NCBI GenBank assembly: GCA_035542855.1
Contig: DATKKM010000054.1
Span: 1 to 37,898, forward strand
From: DATKKM01 sp035542855
Lineage (GTDB): Bacteria; Chloroflexota; Dehalococcoidia; SM23-28-2; RBG-16-64-32
DNA length: 37,898 nucleotides
Reading direction: 5' to 3'
Shown: piece by piece, positions 6,646 to 13,470 of the stretch
Layout of the letters: each line of letters starts with the position of its first letter
How positions within the stretch are numbered: the first letter of the stretch is position 1
The notes under the pieces: generated by a model
The model's database searches: none
The model's input: the letters and a program-made list of their open reading frames with translations, nothing else
Told to the model about the DNA's origin: nothing
Translations under genes and position numbers: made by a program

Positions 6646-7257
6646 GTGCGGAAACGGCAATCGATCAGGCTGCGCGACTACGACTATCGCTCATGTGGCG
6701 CCTACTTCGTGACGGTCTGCACGTTTCAACGCGAGCCGTTGTTCGGAACGATCGAAGGCGGTGAAGTGCGTTTGACGGAGGCCGGCCGGGTCCTGAAACG
6801 GGTCTGGGCGCGCTGTGTGAACAGTGGCGCCTTACCGCAGCCGCACCTTTTCGTGGTGATGCCGAACCACGTGCACGGCATCGTGTGGCTGACGGGACAT
6901 CGGAGCAACGTTCGTACGCCTGACGTAGGGGCGAGGCGTCCACCATGTCCGCCCTGGACACCGACGTCGAATCGCCCAACTGGTCCGAATACACATCCCG
7001 CATTGGTGGACGCCTCGCCCCTACAACGTTCCGGTGCGCTATCGCATTCGTTGGGTGCGAGGATCGGTGCGTTCAAATCGCAGGCTGCGCACGCGATCAA
7101 CGCGCTACGGGAGACGCCGGGCACGCCGGTATGGCAGCGGAACTACTACGAGCGCATCATCCGGAACGAAGACGAACTGGCCCGCATCCGGCAGTACATC
7201 CTGGACAACCCGGCGAAGTGGCCGGAGGATCCCAACAACGTGCCGGCGTCGCCCTAG
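6646..7257 (+). CDS. REP-associated tyrosine transposase (RAYT, Y1/HUH family)
   Basis: A 203-aa single-strand DNA transposase. The N-terminus (RLRDYDYRSCGAYFVTVCT) and the HUH motif in FVVMPNHVHGIVW bind metal; the C-terminal QRNYYERIIRNEDELARI contains the catalytic Tyr, followed by the conserved YILDNPAKW end typical of RAYTs. RAYTs act on REP hairpins carrying a 5' GTAG-type foot. Residues ~93-126 are not family sequence: they are the translation of the palindromic element at 6925-7024, which interrupts the gene but leaves the frame open. The loop between the HUH motif and the helix GARIGAFKSQ may tolerate this, so the protein could still work. The TAG stop shares bases with the stop of the small gene on the other strand. 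Confidence 0.9.
   Translation: MRKRQSIRLRDYDYRSCGAYFVTVCTFQREPLFGTIEGGEVRLTEAGRVLKRVWARCVNSGALPQPHLFVVMPNHVHGIVWLTGHRSNVRTPDVGARRPPCPPWTPTSNRPTGPNTHPALVDASPLQRSGALSHSLGARIGAFKSQAAHAINALRETPGTPVWQRNYYERIIRNEDELARIRQYILDNPAKWPEDPNNVPASP
6925..7024. repeat. REPIN-like palindromic element, copy 2, inside the RAYT gene
   Basis: A ~100-bp element with ~20-bp terminal inverted repeats beginning GTAGGGGCG and ending CGCCCCTAC, homologous to 6485-6585. It is read through in frame and encodes VGARRPP at one end and LVDASPL at the other. CAACGTTC flanks it on both sides (6906-6913 and 7024-7031), which may be chance. Confidence 0.85.
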
Positions 7258-7397
7258 TGGCCCCCGCCCTTCGGGCGGATGCGGGAGCCGATGTACAGCA
7301 CCGCCAGCGGCAGAAGGATCGCGCCCGGCAGGATGATGTACACGGGGAGGCTCTTGTCGCCGGCTTCGAGCAGGATCATCGCGAGGAGGGCGATCAC
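7254..7397 (-). CDS. 47-aa single-pass membrane peptide coupled to sucC
   Basis: A short gene whose GTG start (7397-7395) overlaps the TGA stop of sucC (7396-7394) in a GTGA arrangement. The product starts VIALLAMILLEAGDK, has one strongly hydrophobic segment (LPVYIILPGAILLPLAVLYI) and ends RIRPKGGGH, so the basic C-terminus is probably cytoplasmic. I do not recognise the family. The tight overlap and clean membrane topology argue that it is real. Its TAG stop is the complement of the stop of the convergent RAYT gene (shared CTAG 7254-7257). A role next to succinyl-CoA synthetase, such as tethering it to the membrane, is speculation. Confidence 0.6.
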   Translation of the reverse strand: MIALLAMILLEAGDKSLPVYIILPGAILLPLAVLYIGSRIRPKGGGH

Positions 7398-8566
7398 TTC
7401 GCCGCCCCTGCCGCTGCCTCGACGGCCTTCTTGGCCGCTTCGCCCAGGTCCTGCGCGCGGATCAGCGGGATGCCGGACTCCTTGAGCAGCCGCTCGCCCT
7501 CCTCGACGTTGGTGCCGACGAGGCGCGCGACGACCGGCGCCTTCACGTTCATCTCCTTGTAGGAATCGATGATCCCCTGCGCGATGACGTCGACGCGCGC
7601 CATGCCGCCGAAGATGTTGATCAGCACGGCCTTCACGTCCTTGTCGTCCATCAGGATGCGGAACGATTCGATGACGCGGCCGGGGTCGTTCACCGTGCCA
7701 ATGTCGAGGAAGTTCGCAGGGGAGCCGCCGGCGAGCGTGATCGCGTCCATCGTGGCCATTGCCAGGCCGGCGCCGTTGACCACGCAGCCGATGTTGCCCG
7801 TCAACTTGATGTACGTCCCGATCCCCGCCTCCTGCGCGCGCACCTCCAGCGGGTCCTCCTCGTCCAGGTCACGCAGCGCGGCGATGTCCTTGTGCCGGTA
7901 GAGCGCGTTGTCGTCGAAGTTGAGCTTGGCGTCGGCGGCCAGGATACGGCCGTCCTTCGTCACCACCAGCGGGTTGATCTCGGCCAGCGAGCAATCCTTC
8001 TCGTCGAACGCCTTGTAGAGCGCGGCGATGAGGCTCGCCGCCGGGCGCATCAACTCCCCGCCCAGGCCGATCGCCATCGCCAGCTCGCGCCCCTGGAACG
8101 GCTGAAAGCCGACCGTCGGATCGACGGGCGAGCGCTTGATCGCATCTGGGTTCCTGGCGGCGACTTCTTCGATCTCCACGCCGCCCTCAGCGGACGCCAT
8201 CACGATAGGCAGGCCGATGGAGTTGTCGATGACGACGCTGACGTACAGCTCCCGGTCCACCTGCAGCTGCTCTTCGACGAGCACCCGCTTCACGAGGCGG
8301 CCCTCCGGCCCGGTCTGGTGGGTGACCAGCGTCATCCCGATGATCTCGCCGGCCACCTTTTTCGCTTCTGCCGCATCCTTCGCCAGCTTGATGCCGCCGC
8401 CCTTGCCGCGGCCTCCGGCGTGGATCTGCGCCTTCACGGCAACCGGTGCGCCGATCTCCTTCGCGATGCTCGCGGCCTCGTCCGCCGTCTCCGCGACGCG
8501 GCCCTTTGGCACCGGCACGCCGTATTGGGCGAGGACGGCTTTGGCCTGGTATTCGTGTACCTTCAT
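7394..8566 (-). CDS. sucC: Succinyl-CoA synthetase (ADP-forming) beta subunit
   Basis: The 390-aa nucleotide-binding subunit of the TCA-cycle enzyme that makes ATP (or GTP) and succinate from succinyl-CoA. It begins with the family N-terminus MKVHEYQAKAVLAQYGVPVP, has an ATP-grasp domain (AVKAQIHAGGRGKGGGI, SLAEINPL, DAKLNFDDNAL) and a C-terminal CoA-ligase domain with the NIGCVVNGAGLAMATMD and INIFGGMARVDVIAQGI signatures. The length is normal for SucC. The usual FLDVGG turn reads FLDIGTVND. The alpha subunit sucD, which carries the phospho-His, is not in the window; the next gene downstream is the 47-aa membrane peptide. Heptad repeats of TTGACCC type abut the ATG. Confidence 0.97.
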   Translation of the reverse strand: MKVHEYQAKAVLAQYGVPVPKGRVAETADEAASIAKEIGAPVAVKAQIHAGGRGKGGGIKLAKDAAEAKKVAGEIIGMTLVTHQTGPEGRLVKRVLVEEQLQVDRELYVSVVIDNSIGLPIVMASAEGGVEIEEVAARNPDAIKRSPVDPTVGFQPFQGRELAMAIGLGGELMRPAASLIAALYKAFDEKDCSLAEINPLVVTKDGRILAADAKLNFDDNALYRHKDIAALRDLDEEDPLEVRAQEAGIGTYIKLTGNIGCVVNGAGLAMATMDAITLAGGSPANFLDIGTVNDPGRVIESFRILMDDKDVKAVLINIFGGMARVDVIAQGIIDSYKEMNVKAPVVARLVGTNVEEGERLLKESGIPLIRAQDLGEAAKKAVEAAAGAAK

Positions 8567-8567
8567 C

Positions 8568-8609
8568 GGGTCAGGGGCCGAGGGTCAAGGGTCAAGGTTG
8601 GACAGGTCA
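8568..8609 (-). repeat. Heptanucleotide tandem repeat upstream of sucC
   Basis: Six phased 7-mers: GGGTCAG, GGGCCGA, GGGTCAA, GGGTCAA, GGTTGGA, CAGGTCA on the plus strand. They start one base from the sucC ATG. Confidence 0.7.
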
Positions 8610-8902
8610 ATGTCATCTTCGTCATCCCTTCCGTATGGCTGCGTCTCTTCCCGAATTAAATAGTCGCTTCCGCTTCGGCCTTCCGGCGGCTTGAACGTGG
8701 CTGCGAGAGACCGAGTGAGGCTGTACAGAAGATTACCAGCCTCACGCTATTGAGGGGATAGTTCGGCAACTTGCGATTCTCCGATGTCCCCCACGCCTTG
8801 ATTCAAAAGCCACGGGCCGGCACCACGAAGCTTGCGGTCAAGAGGACGATGGCCACTGCGAGATCATCAGACCGCTGCCAGGCCATCAGCCTCCGGAATC
8901 CA

Positions 8903-8930
8903 TGACCCCGGACCCCTGACCCTTTGCCCA
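8903..8930 (+). repeat. Heptanucleotide tandem repeat downstream of the lipoprotein gene
   Basis: Phased 7-mers TGACCCC, GGACCCC, TGACCCT, TTGCCCA. This is the same unit as at 8568-8609 but inverted, and it ends exactly at the stop codon of the lipoprotein gene. Confidence 0.6.
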
Positions 8931-9422
8931 TCACCGTATCTCGTAGTACGTGGTGCCGGGCGGCTCCACTGCGCCGCAGGCCAGCGCGCGCGGCGCCTGG
9001 TCGACAATCCAGAGCTGGCAGGTCACATCCTGGCCGACGATCGTCGGGTCCAGCGCGTAGAGCACGCCAGAACAGTCTGCTACACCGGTGGTGATCTTGT
9101 ATATGCAGTCGCCGAAAGCAACGTCGTGGCCGGCGAACTGCGCTGTGAACCCGGCCTGGTCATCGGGCGCGGCCGCCGGTGTCCCTTCGGCTGCGACTGG
9201 CGGCGCGGTCGGTGACACGCCGGGCGCCGTCGCAGCGACGCTGATCGTCGGCTCCGGGCTGACACCGGCCGTCTTCTGACCCTGCGGCGTGGCGGTGATC
9301 GTGTGCGCCGTGGGCGAGGACTCCGTCACTGTCGGCGTGGGGGTCGCCTTGTCCGACCCGCCGCACGACGAAGCCAGGGCGGCAAGGGCCAGCAGGGCGG
9401 CGAGGGCGAGCGCGGGCTTCAT
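8931..9422 (-). CDS. Small lipoprotein with Thr/Pro-rich linker
   Basis: 163 aa. A lipoprotein signal peptide (MKPALALAALLALAALASSC, lipobox ASSC) is followed by GGSDK, a ~65-residue Thr/Pro/Ala spacer and a ~70-residue C-terminal domain with four cysteines (FGDCIYKITTGVADCSGVLY, VTCQLWIVDQ, LACGAV) that could form two disulfides. It is anchored on the outer face of the membrane. I recognise no domain. The organisation resembles the two lipoproteins at 30855 and 31352. TAGACT sits 9 nt before the ATG and no ribosome site is evident. Confidence 0.8.
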   Translation of the reverse strand: MKPALALAALLALAALASSCGGSDKATPTPTVTESSPTAHTITATPQGQKTAGVSPEPTISVAATAPGVSPTAPPVAAEGTPAAAPDDQAGFTAQFAGHDVAFGDCIYKITTGVADCSGVLYALDPTIVGQDVTCQLWIVDQAPRALACGAVEPPGTTYYEIR

Positions 9423-9519
9423 GCGATGACCAGTCTAGAACAGCGCCCCATCTGGTACCATCGTGCGGTCATGGACCAGACCCGTCGCGGATGTGCTCTG
9501 CCGTCGCCGGCAAGCCCGC

Positions 9520-10113
9520 CTAGGCCAGCTTCGCCTCCAGGCGCGCCTTCACGTCCGGCCACTCTGACTCGATCACGCTGAAGTAGACGCTGTGCCGGTA
9601 GCGGCCGCTGGGCTGCACAATCATGTGGTTGCGGAACGTCCCCTCCTCCACCGCGCCGATTCGCGCCAGCGCCGCCCGCGACCGCTCGTTCAGCGAGTCC
9701 GTCTTGAACTCGACGCGGATGCAGCCCAGCTCCTCGAAGCAATGGCGTAGCTGCAGGTACTTCGCCTCCGTGTTGCAGGCCGTGCGCTGCCACTCCGGCG
9801 CGATCCACGTCCCGCCGATCTCCAGCCGCCGGTTCAGCCGGTCGATCGCCAGGAACGACGTGCCGCCGACGGGGCGCTCGTCGGCCAGGCTGACCGTGGT
9901 GAAGGTGACTCCCGCGCCCGACTCCATCTGCGCGACGCAGTGGCCCAGGTAGGTGCGCACCTCCTCCGGCGATTCGATCTGGACCGGGAAGTAGCGGAAG
10001 ATGCCGCGGTTCGCCGCCACCTCCAGCAGTGACTCGAAATGCTGCGGGCCAAGCGGCTCAAGTCGCACGTAGCGACCGCCGAGCGTCACCGGCCGCGGGT
10101 CGATCGGCGTCAT
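9520..10113 (-). CDS. GNAT acetyltransferase (RimJ/RimL-like)
   Basis: A 197-aa N-acetyltransferase of the RimJ/L type (Acetyltransf_3), which uses acetyl-CoA to modify an N-terminus or small amine. Marks: VTLGGRYVRLEPLGPQHFESLLE at the N-terminus, GGTSFLAIDRLNRRLEIGGTWIAPEWQRTACNTEAKYLQLRHCFE (the acetyl-CoA P-loop region) and the typical RVEFKTDSLNERSRAALARIGAVEEGTFRNH end. The longer open frame upstream is antisense/off-frame over the neighbouring secreted protein gene, so I start at ATG 10113. That ATG overlaps the TGA of the upstream gene (ATGA, 10113-10110), implying coupling, although the two functions seem unrelated. Confidence 0.9.
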   Translation of the reverse strand: MTPIDPRPVTLGGRYVRLEPLGPQHFESLLEVAANRGIFRYFPVQIESPEEVRTYLGHCVAQMESGAGVTFTTVSLADERPVGGTSFLAIDRLNRRLEIGGTWIAPEWQRTACNTEAKYLQLRHCFEELGCIRVEFKTDSLNERSRAALARIGAVEEGTFRNHMIVQPSGRYRHSVYFSVIESEWPDVKARLEAKLA

Positions 10114-11048
10114 CTCTGGAGGGGCTGGCCGATCGGCGTGCAGCCGGCGGCCGCAAATGAGATGCCCGCCGCGAACTTCGTGATGAGCAGCGTATCGATG
10201 GGGTCGCTGCCGCCCTCGCAGTTGACGTTCGCGGCGTCCGGGCAGCCGATGGTACCGATGCCGCCGAACGCCCGCAGAACCGCGAGGCCGTCGCCGATGT
10301 CGACGTCGTGATCGCAGTCGGCGTCGCCCTGGAGGTTGCCGGGGGGCGCGCAGTTGCCGCCGCCGACCGTCCCTTGCTGGCCCGCGTTGTTTCGGGCGAC
10401 GATGCACTGCACCACCGCGTACTCCGTAGAGTTGTCGTGCGGCGGGAAAGTCACGGGCGCAGTCTTGAGCTGAATCCCTCCCGCATTCAGGGGGAGGTCG
10501 TGCATGAACGCCGACCCGAAGAACGCCGCGCCGTTGTAACCGGTGCCGTATGCGATCATGTCGATCGCGCCTGACTGCGGTGACCCGCAACTCGAGTCCG
10601 CGGTGCTCTCGTACACTATCGCACCTGCCGGCTGAGGGATCGGGGCGCTGACGTCGGCCGAGGGGTTGATGGCGGTCGTGTTGCTCGCGCCGAACGTGAA
10701 GTCAAGGGGGGCGCCGGCGGCGTTCCAGTCGGCCTCCATCGCCGCCGAGCCGATCAGAATCGACGAGTCGTCCGCGCCGCCAGTGACGTGGTGCGGAAAG
10801 ACGAAGCGCGCCCAGGGGAAGCCGCCGGAGTCGAAGAAGCAGAGCTGTGCGTTCTGGACCTCCGTCTGGCCGCCCACCGCTTCCCTCAGCTCGATGAACT
10901 GCTCGGAACCGGAGCCGCCCGCGCCGCCCATGACGCCGTAGATCCGCATCTCGTGGAAGGTCGCCAGCGCCGGCGTGGAGCCGCCCCGCGCCAGCGTGGC
11001 GAGAGCGAGCAAGAGGAGCGCTGTGGCGGCGAGCAGGACTGCGCGCAA
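10110..11048 (-). CDS. Secreted protein with C-terminal dockerin-like repeat
   Basis: 312 aa. The start is TTG at 11048 (MRAVLLAATALLLLALATLA signal peptide) with AGGGAGG 6 nt upstream; longer starts have no ribosome site and bury the signal peptide. The body (about residues 30-235) has ELREAVGG, QLCFFDSGGFPWARFVFP and GGIQLKTAP strands resembling lamin-tail-like or adhesive beta domains, but I make no firm call. Residues ~245-300 form a dockerin-like calcium domain: GDADCDHDVDIGDGLAVLRAF is a good first EF-type loop, and a second, weaker one follows (NVNCEGGSDPIDTLLITKFAAG). No cohesin is seen in the window, so this domain may act in cis. Confidence 0.8.
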   Translation of the reverse strand: MRAVLLAATALLLLALATLARGGSTPALATFHEMRIYGVMGGAGGSGSEQFIELREAVGGQTEVQNAQLCFFDSGGFPWARFVFPHHVTGGADDSSILIGSAAMEADWNAAGAPLDFTFGASNTTAINPSADVSAPIPQPAGAIVYESTADSSCGSPQSGAIDMIAYGTGYNGAAFFGSAFMHDLPLNAGGIQLKTAPVTFPPHDNSTEYAVVQCIVARNNAGQQGTVGGGNCAPPGNLQGDADCDHDVDIGDGLAVLRAFGGIGTIGCPDAANVNCEGGSDPIDTLLITKFAAGISFAAAGCTPIGQPLQR

Positions 11049-11236
11049 GGCGGGCCTCCCTTCAAGAAGCGGCTTACCTGGGAAATATACGCCAGGCGGC
11101 GGCGGTTCGTTCAATGCGCGGACGGCCGCCGGGTCAAGCGCGGCTGATGGGTATTTCGCCCGATGTGCGCGTAATCGCGCGCTCATAGGCTGGCGGCAAC
11201 CAACAGCCGCGCCTAACGGCGAAAGGAGACCACACG

Positions 11237-12109
11237 ATGCCGATGACTCTGATCCAGGGGGATTTCCAGGCGCTCAACGGCGAACCAGACGGGGACTCGA
11301 TCCGCTTCTACCCAACAAACGTCAAGGACTGGGACGCGATCCCCGGTCCGCACAAGATCCGCCCCAACCACAGCGGCGGGGCGCAGCTGCGCTTCGATGG
11401 CGTCGACGCGCTGGAGACGCATTACCCCAGCCTGCACGGAGGCCTGGGCATCACGCACCAGCCGCCGCAATTCGCGGGCGCCGCGGCGGCCCGGGTGCTG
11501 AGCTGGCTGGGCTTCAAAGGAGTCACGCGAAGCGCGGACCAGAAGGTCACCGCCTCAACGCCCACGCAGGCGCCCGGCTACATCCTCTCGCGCACGGCGG
11601 ACAAGTACGGGCGTTGCGTAGCGTTCGTCTTCAAGGGCAGGGCGCCGGCCCGCAGCTCCTCGCTGGTGAACTTCGGTGTGCCGATGCTGCGCCAGAGCCT
11701 GAACTACGACCTCCTCGTCAAGGGGATGGCGTATCCCACCTTCTACACGAAGCTCTACCCCGACATCCGCCGCGCGATGACGGCCGCGGTCGCGGGCGCA
11801 CGCCAGAAGAAGACCGGGCTCTGGCCTTCTGACGAGACGACGAAAGGCTTCCGAGTGGCGAGCGCCAACACACTGGAGAACAGGGACGTGATCATGCCGA
11901 AGCTCTTCCGGAGGCTGGTCGACTACCTGGCGATCAACGACGGCAATTCGTCGCTCAGGGGGTTCAAGAACTATCTGGCGAGCAAGGACGATCGCCTGTT
12001 CGTCATCTCCACGGGACACTCCACCGGCTTCGACTACGTGGTCGACGTGCAGGGGCAACGAGTGAACCTGACACGCCCGCCGGAAGACCTGCTCTTCGTT
12101 GAGGGATAA
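11237..12109 (+). CDS. Staphylococcal-nuclease-like protein
   Basis: 290 aa. The N-terminal part has the thermonuclease pattern: SIRFYPTNV, then LRFDGVDALETHY (family: vRLxGIDaPE), and GYILSRTADKYGRCVAFVF (family: DKYGRxLAyV). The rest is helical with a charged C-terminus. No signal peptide or transmembrane segment, so cytoplasmic. The Arg and Asp positions of the active site seem partly kept, but the usual second catalytic Arg region is diverged, so activity is uncertain. GAAAGGAG lies 8-9 nt before the ATG. It is transcribed divergently from the secreted protein gene across a 188-bp gap in which I see no clear operator. Confidence 0.75.
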   Translation: MPMTLIQGDFQALNGEPDGDSIRFYPTNVKDWDAIPGPHKIRPNHSGGAQLRFDGVDALETHYPSLHGGLGITHQPPQFAGAAAARVLSWLGFKGVTRSADQKVTASTPTQAPGYILSRTADKYGRCVAFVFKGRAPARSSSLVNFGVPMLRQSLNYDLLVKGMAYPTFYTKLYPDIRRAMTAAVAGARQKKTGLWPSDETTKGFRVASANTLENRDVIMPKLFRRLVDYLAINDGNSSLRGFKNYLASKDDRLFVISTGHSTGFDYVVDVQGQRVNLTRPPEDLLFVEG

Positions 12110-12124
12110 CCGCGCGACCGTATC

Positions 12125-12184
12125 TGGCGCCCCCGCCAGGACTCGAACCTGTCCGCCTGAGGCGGATGATCCGAAGTCAGACGC
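12125..12184 (-). pseudogene. tRNA-Arg 3' half with a palindrome in the variable region
   Basis: Reading leftward: GCGTCTGACTTCGG and ATCA (anticodon arm), then the palindrome TCCGCCTCAGGCGGA, then CAGG, TTCGAGT, CCTGG (T-arm), the acceptor strand CGGGGGC, G73 and CCA. It lacks the acceptor 5' strand and D-arm. Relative to the intact tRNA-Arg 2 bp away, the variable loop and the start of the T-stem are replaced by the palindrome. Confidence 0.8.
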
Positions 12185-12186
12185 GC

Positions 12187-12263
12187 TGGCGCCCCCGCCA
12201 GGACTCGAACCCGGAACCTTCTGATCCGAAGTCAGACGCTCTGTCCAATTGAGCTACAGGGGC
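12187..12263 (-). tRNA. tRNA-Arg (TCG)
   Basis: A complete 77-nt cloverleaf on the minus strand: acceptor GCCCCTG/CGGGGGC (one U-G pair), D-arm GCTCAATTGGACAGAGC, anticodon stem TCTGA/TCAGA with loop CTTCGGA (anticodon TCG, reading CGA), T-arm CCGGG/TTCGAGT/CCTGG, discriminator G and encoded CCA. A TTTATAT box lies about 10 nt upstream. Because the other tRNA-Arg here is split, this copy is likely the functional one. Confidence 0.95.
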
Positions 12264-12648
12264 ACTTTTCAGATATAAATCTTGCTCGGCGGGGCCGTTT
12301 TCGGCCGGGAAATTGGCCCGTTTGAGCTTCTGACTCAGGCGGTACTGAGCATCTGATTCGATAGTGTGGGGGGATTGGTGACGGACCGTCAAGCCTTCTG
12401 ACTCGACTCTATGCTTGGAAGGCCTAGGTCTCCCGGTTTATATCTGAGTGATCCCAGATTTCCAGAGATTCCGGGCCTCTTTGGCCCTCTGTTTTCAGCG
12501 GCTTGACCCTAAAACTCCGGGGCCATTTCTCGGAGTCATCTTCTCTCCAGCATTCTATCATTCTTGGGCAAGCTTACGACGCGGGAGATGGCATCGGAAT
12601 CGGCGTATCCCCGAATCGATATCACCACGGACGATGTGACTTCAGCGC
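12264..12648. other. 385-bp non-coding part of the tRNA-Arg insert
   Basis: No credible ORF. It contains an inverted pair of TTTATATCTGA (about 12269-12281 on the minus strand and 12437-12447 on the plus strand), the left one within the tRNA-Arg promoter region, and CTTCTGACTC-like words. GC is visibly below that of the host genes. Confidence 0.45.
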
Positions 12649-13119
12649 TCAAATGTCTTGCCCTAGTCGGAAGTCGTCGCTGACCTTTGCGCCGATGGCT
12701 ACCCCCTGGCTGCTTAAAATTCTCAGCGCATGTCTCAACGAAACGCCTGAGTAGCTCAATGAATCCAAGCGGACGAGCCGGTCGTTCGACGCCACCAGTA
12801 ACTCGGGTGTCGGCTTGAGAACCCCGAAGTTTGTCCTACGGTCGCGTGAACTCACAGACATATCATTGACAGGCAGAAAGCGCCGACGTAGACCCCAAAG
12901 GTCCACGTGAGAGACTCCTTCCTTGGTCACGACTGTGTAGTCTCTCCATAACCAGCCCGAGAGATATCCCAGGCAGGCTACTGTTAACCCGATACCCAAC
13001 AGCAACTGCCAAACGTCTGAGTGCCGCGCCACGAGTATTAGAGCCAACGCCAAGACGAGGCAACATGCGATCATCTGCCCACCCGGCCGCGGCCGCAATA
13101 CAACCCGATTCGCCGACAC
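12649..13119 (-). CDS. Membrane protein with bacterial PH-like domain
   Basis: 156 aa. The start is GTG at 13119, preceded by AGGAG at 5 nt. Two hydrophobic helices (about residues 16-31 and 37-57) are followed by a ~90-residue domain starting RDYTVVTKEGVSHVDLWGLRRRFLPVNDMSV; this order, and strands such as GVLKPTPELLVASNDRLVRLDSL, match the small two-helix plus PH (YdbT/PH_6-like) proteins. The cellular role is unknown for most of these. It is the only protein gene in the tRNA-Arg insert, and its lower GC and higher AGN/TTN codon use differ from its neighbours. Confidence 0.65.
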   Translation of the reverse strand: MSANRVVLRPRPGGQMIACCLVLALALILVARHSDVWQLLLGIGLTVACLGYLSGWLWRDYTVVTKEGVSHVDLWGLRRRFLPVNDMSVSSRDRRTNFGVLKPTPELLVASNDRLVRLDSLSYSGVSLRHALRILSSQGVAIGAKVSDDFRLGQDI

Positions 13120-13246
13120 AGCTACTCCTTTCTGTCGAAGCCGGAGGATGGTCCTCCGTCACTAATCCGGTCTCCCACAATCGCTACTCCTAGGTCGATC
13201 GCGCCTTCCTCGTATTCTCGTATCGCATGCTTCCCGAAAAGGAAAG

Positions 13247-13284
13247 CCGAAGTCAGACGCTCTATCCAATTGAGCTACAGGGGC
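13247..13284 (-). pseudogene. tRNA-Arg 5' half
   Basis: 38 nt matching the intact tRNA-Arg from G1 through the anticodon loop (acceptor GCCCCTG, D-arm with one T/C difference, GCGTCTGACTTCGG) and then diverging right after position 37. With the 3' half at 12184-12125 it would complete one tRNA-Arg. Confidence 0.85.
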
Positions 13285-13329
13285 GTCCAATCGAGTATAG
13301 CATCGGCCCTCGCCCGGCCAGGCTCGCGA

Positions 13330-13345
13330 TCAGGCTGAGGCCTGA
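13330..13345. repeat. Short hairpin TCAGGC/GCCTGA
   Basis: A 6-bp stem with a TGAG loop in the gap between the tRNA-Arg locus and mgtE. It is related in sequence to the hairpin at 34187. The rest of the 13285-13470 gap shows only the ribosome site of mgtE. I looked for an M-box magnesium riboswitch and did not find one. Confidence 0.45.
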
Positions 13346-13470
13346 CCCCCGAACCGGCCGCTCCCTGTTACGTCGCATTGACCGGCCATAGCCGCCCCGT
13401 TAAGGTAATTTTGGCGCTTCTGCTTATCTAATTTCTCACGATTCGGCTAACGCCCGTAGGGGGCCTGCCT

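Larger units (their letters stand above)
8567..8930. other. 364-bp non-coding gap
   Basis: No convincing ORF on either strand. It is bounded at both ends by TGACCC-type heptad repeats in opposite orientation, with lower-GC unrecognised sequence between them. Any promoter for sucC should be near the right part of the left repeat, but I cannot pick one out. Confidence 0.5.
12125..13284 (-). mobile_element. ~1-kb insert splitting a tRNA-Arg gene and carrying an intact one
   Basis: In tRNA direction: 5' half of a tRNA-Arg (13284-13247), about 1 kb of lower-GC DNA with one gene (12649-13119), an intact tRNA-Arg (12263-12187), then the orphan 3' half (12184-12125). The 14-mer GCGTCTGACTTCGG occurs three times (13260-13247, 12239-12226, 12184-12171) and would be the crossover core. 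No integrase is encoded between the repeats. Confidence 0.65.

Noticed and set aside
12177..12392. A 71-aa minus-strand ORF containing VAQLDRASDFGSEGSGFESW
   Set aside because: This peptide is the well-known spurious translation of a tRNA-Arg gene; it lies on 12187-12263.
12125..13284. Split tRNA joined by trans-splicing or an intron
   Set aside because: Both halves contain the same 14-base core and the insert carries a complete tRNA, which fits recombination better than an RNA-processing system.
13285..13470. Possible M-box magnesium riboswitch before mgtE
   Set aside because: None of the conserved M-box words or stems could be found; only a short hairpin and the Shine-Dalgarno are visible.
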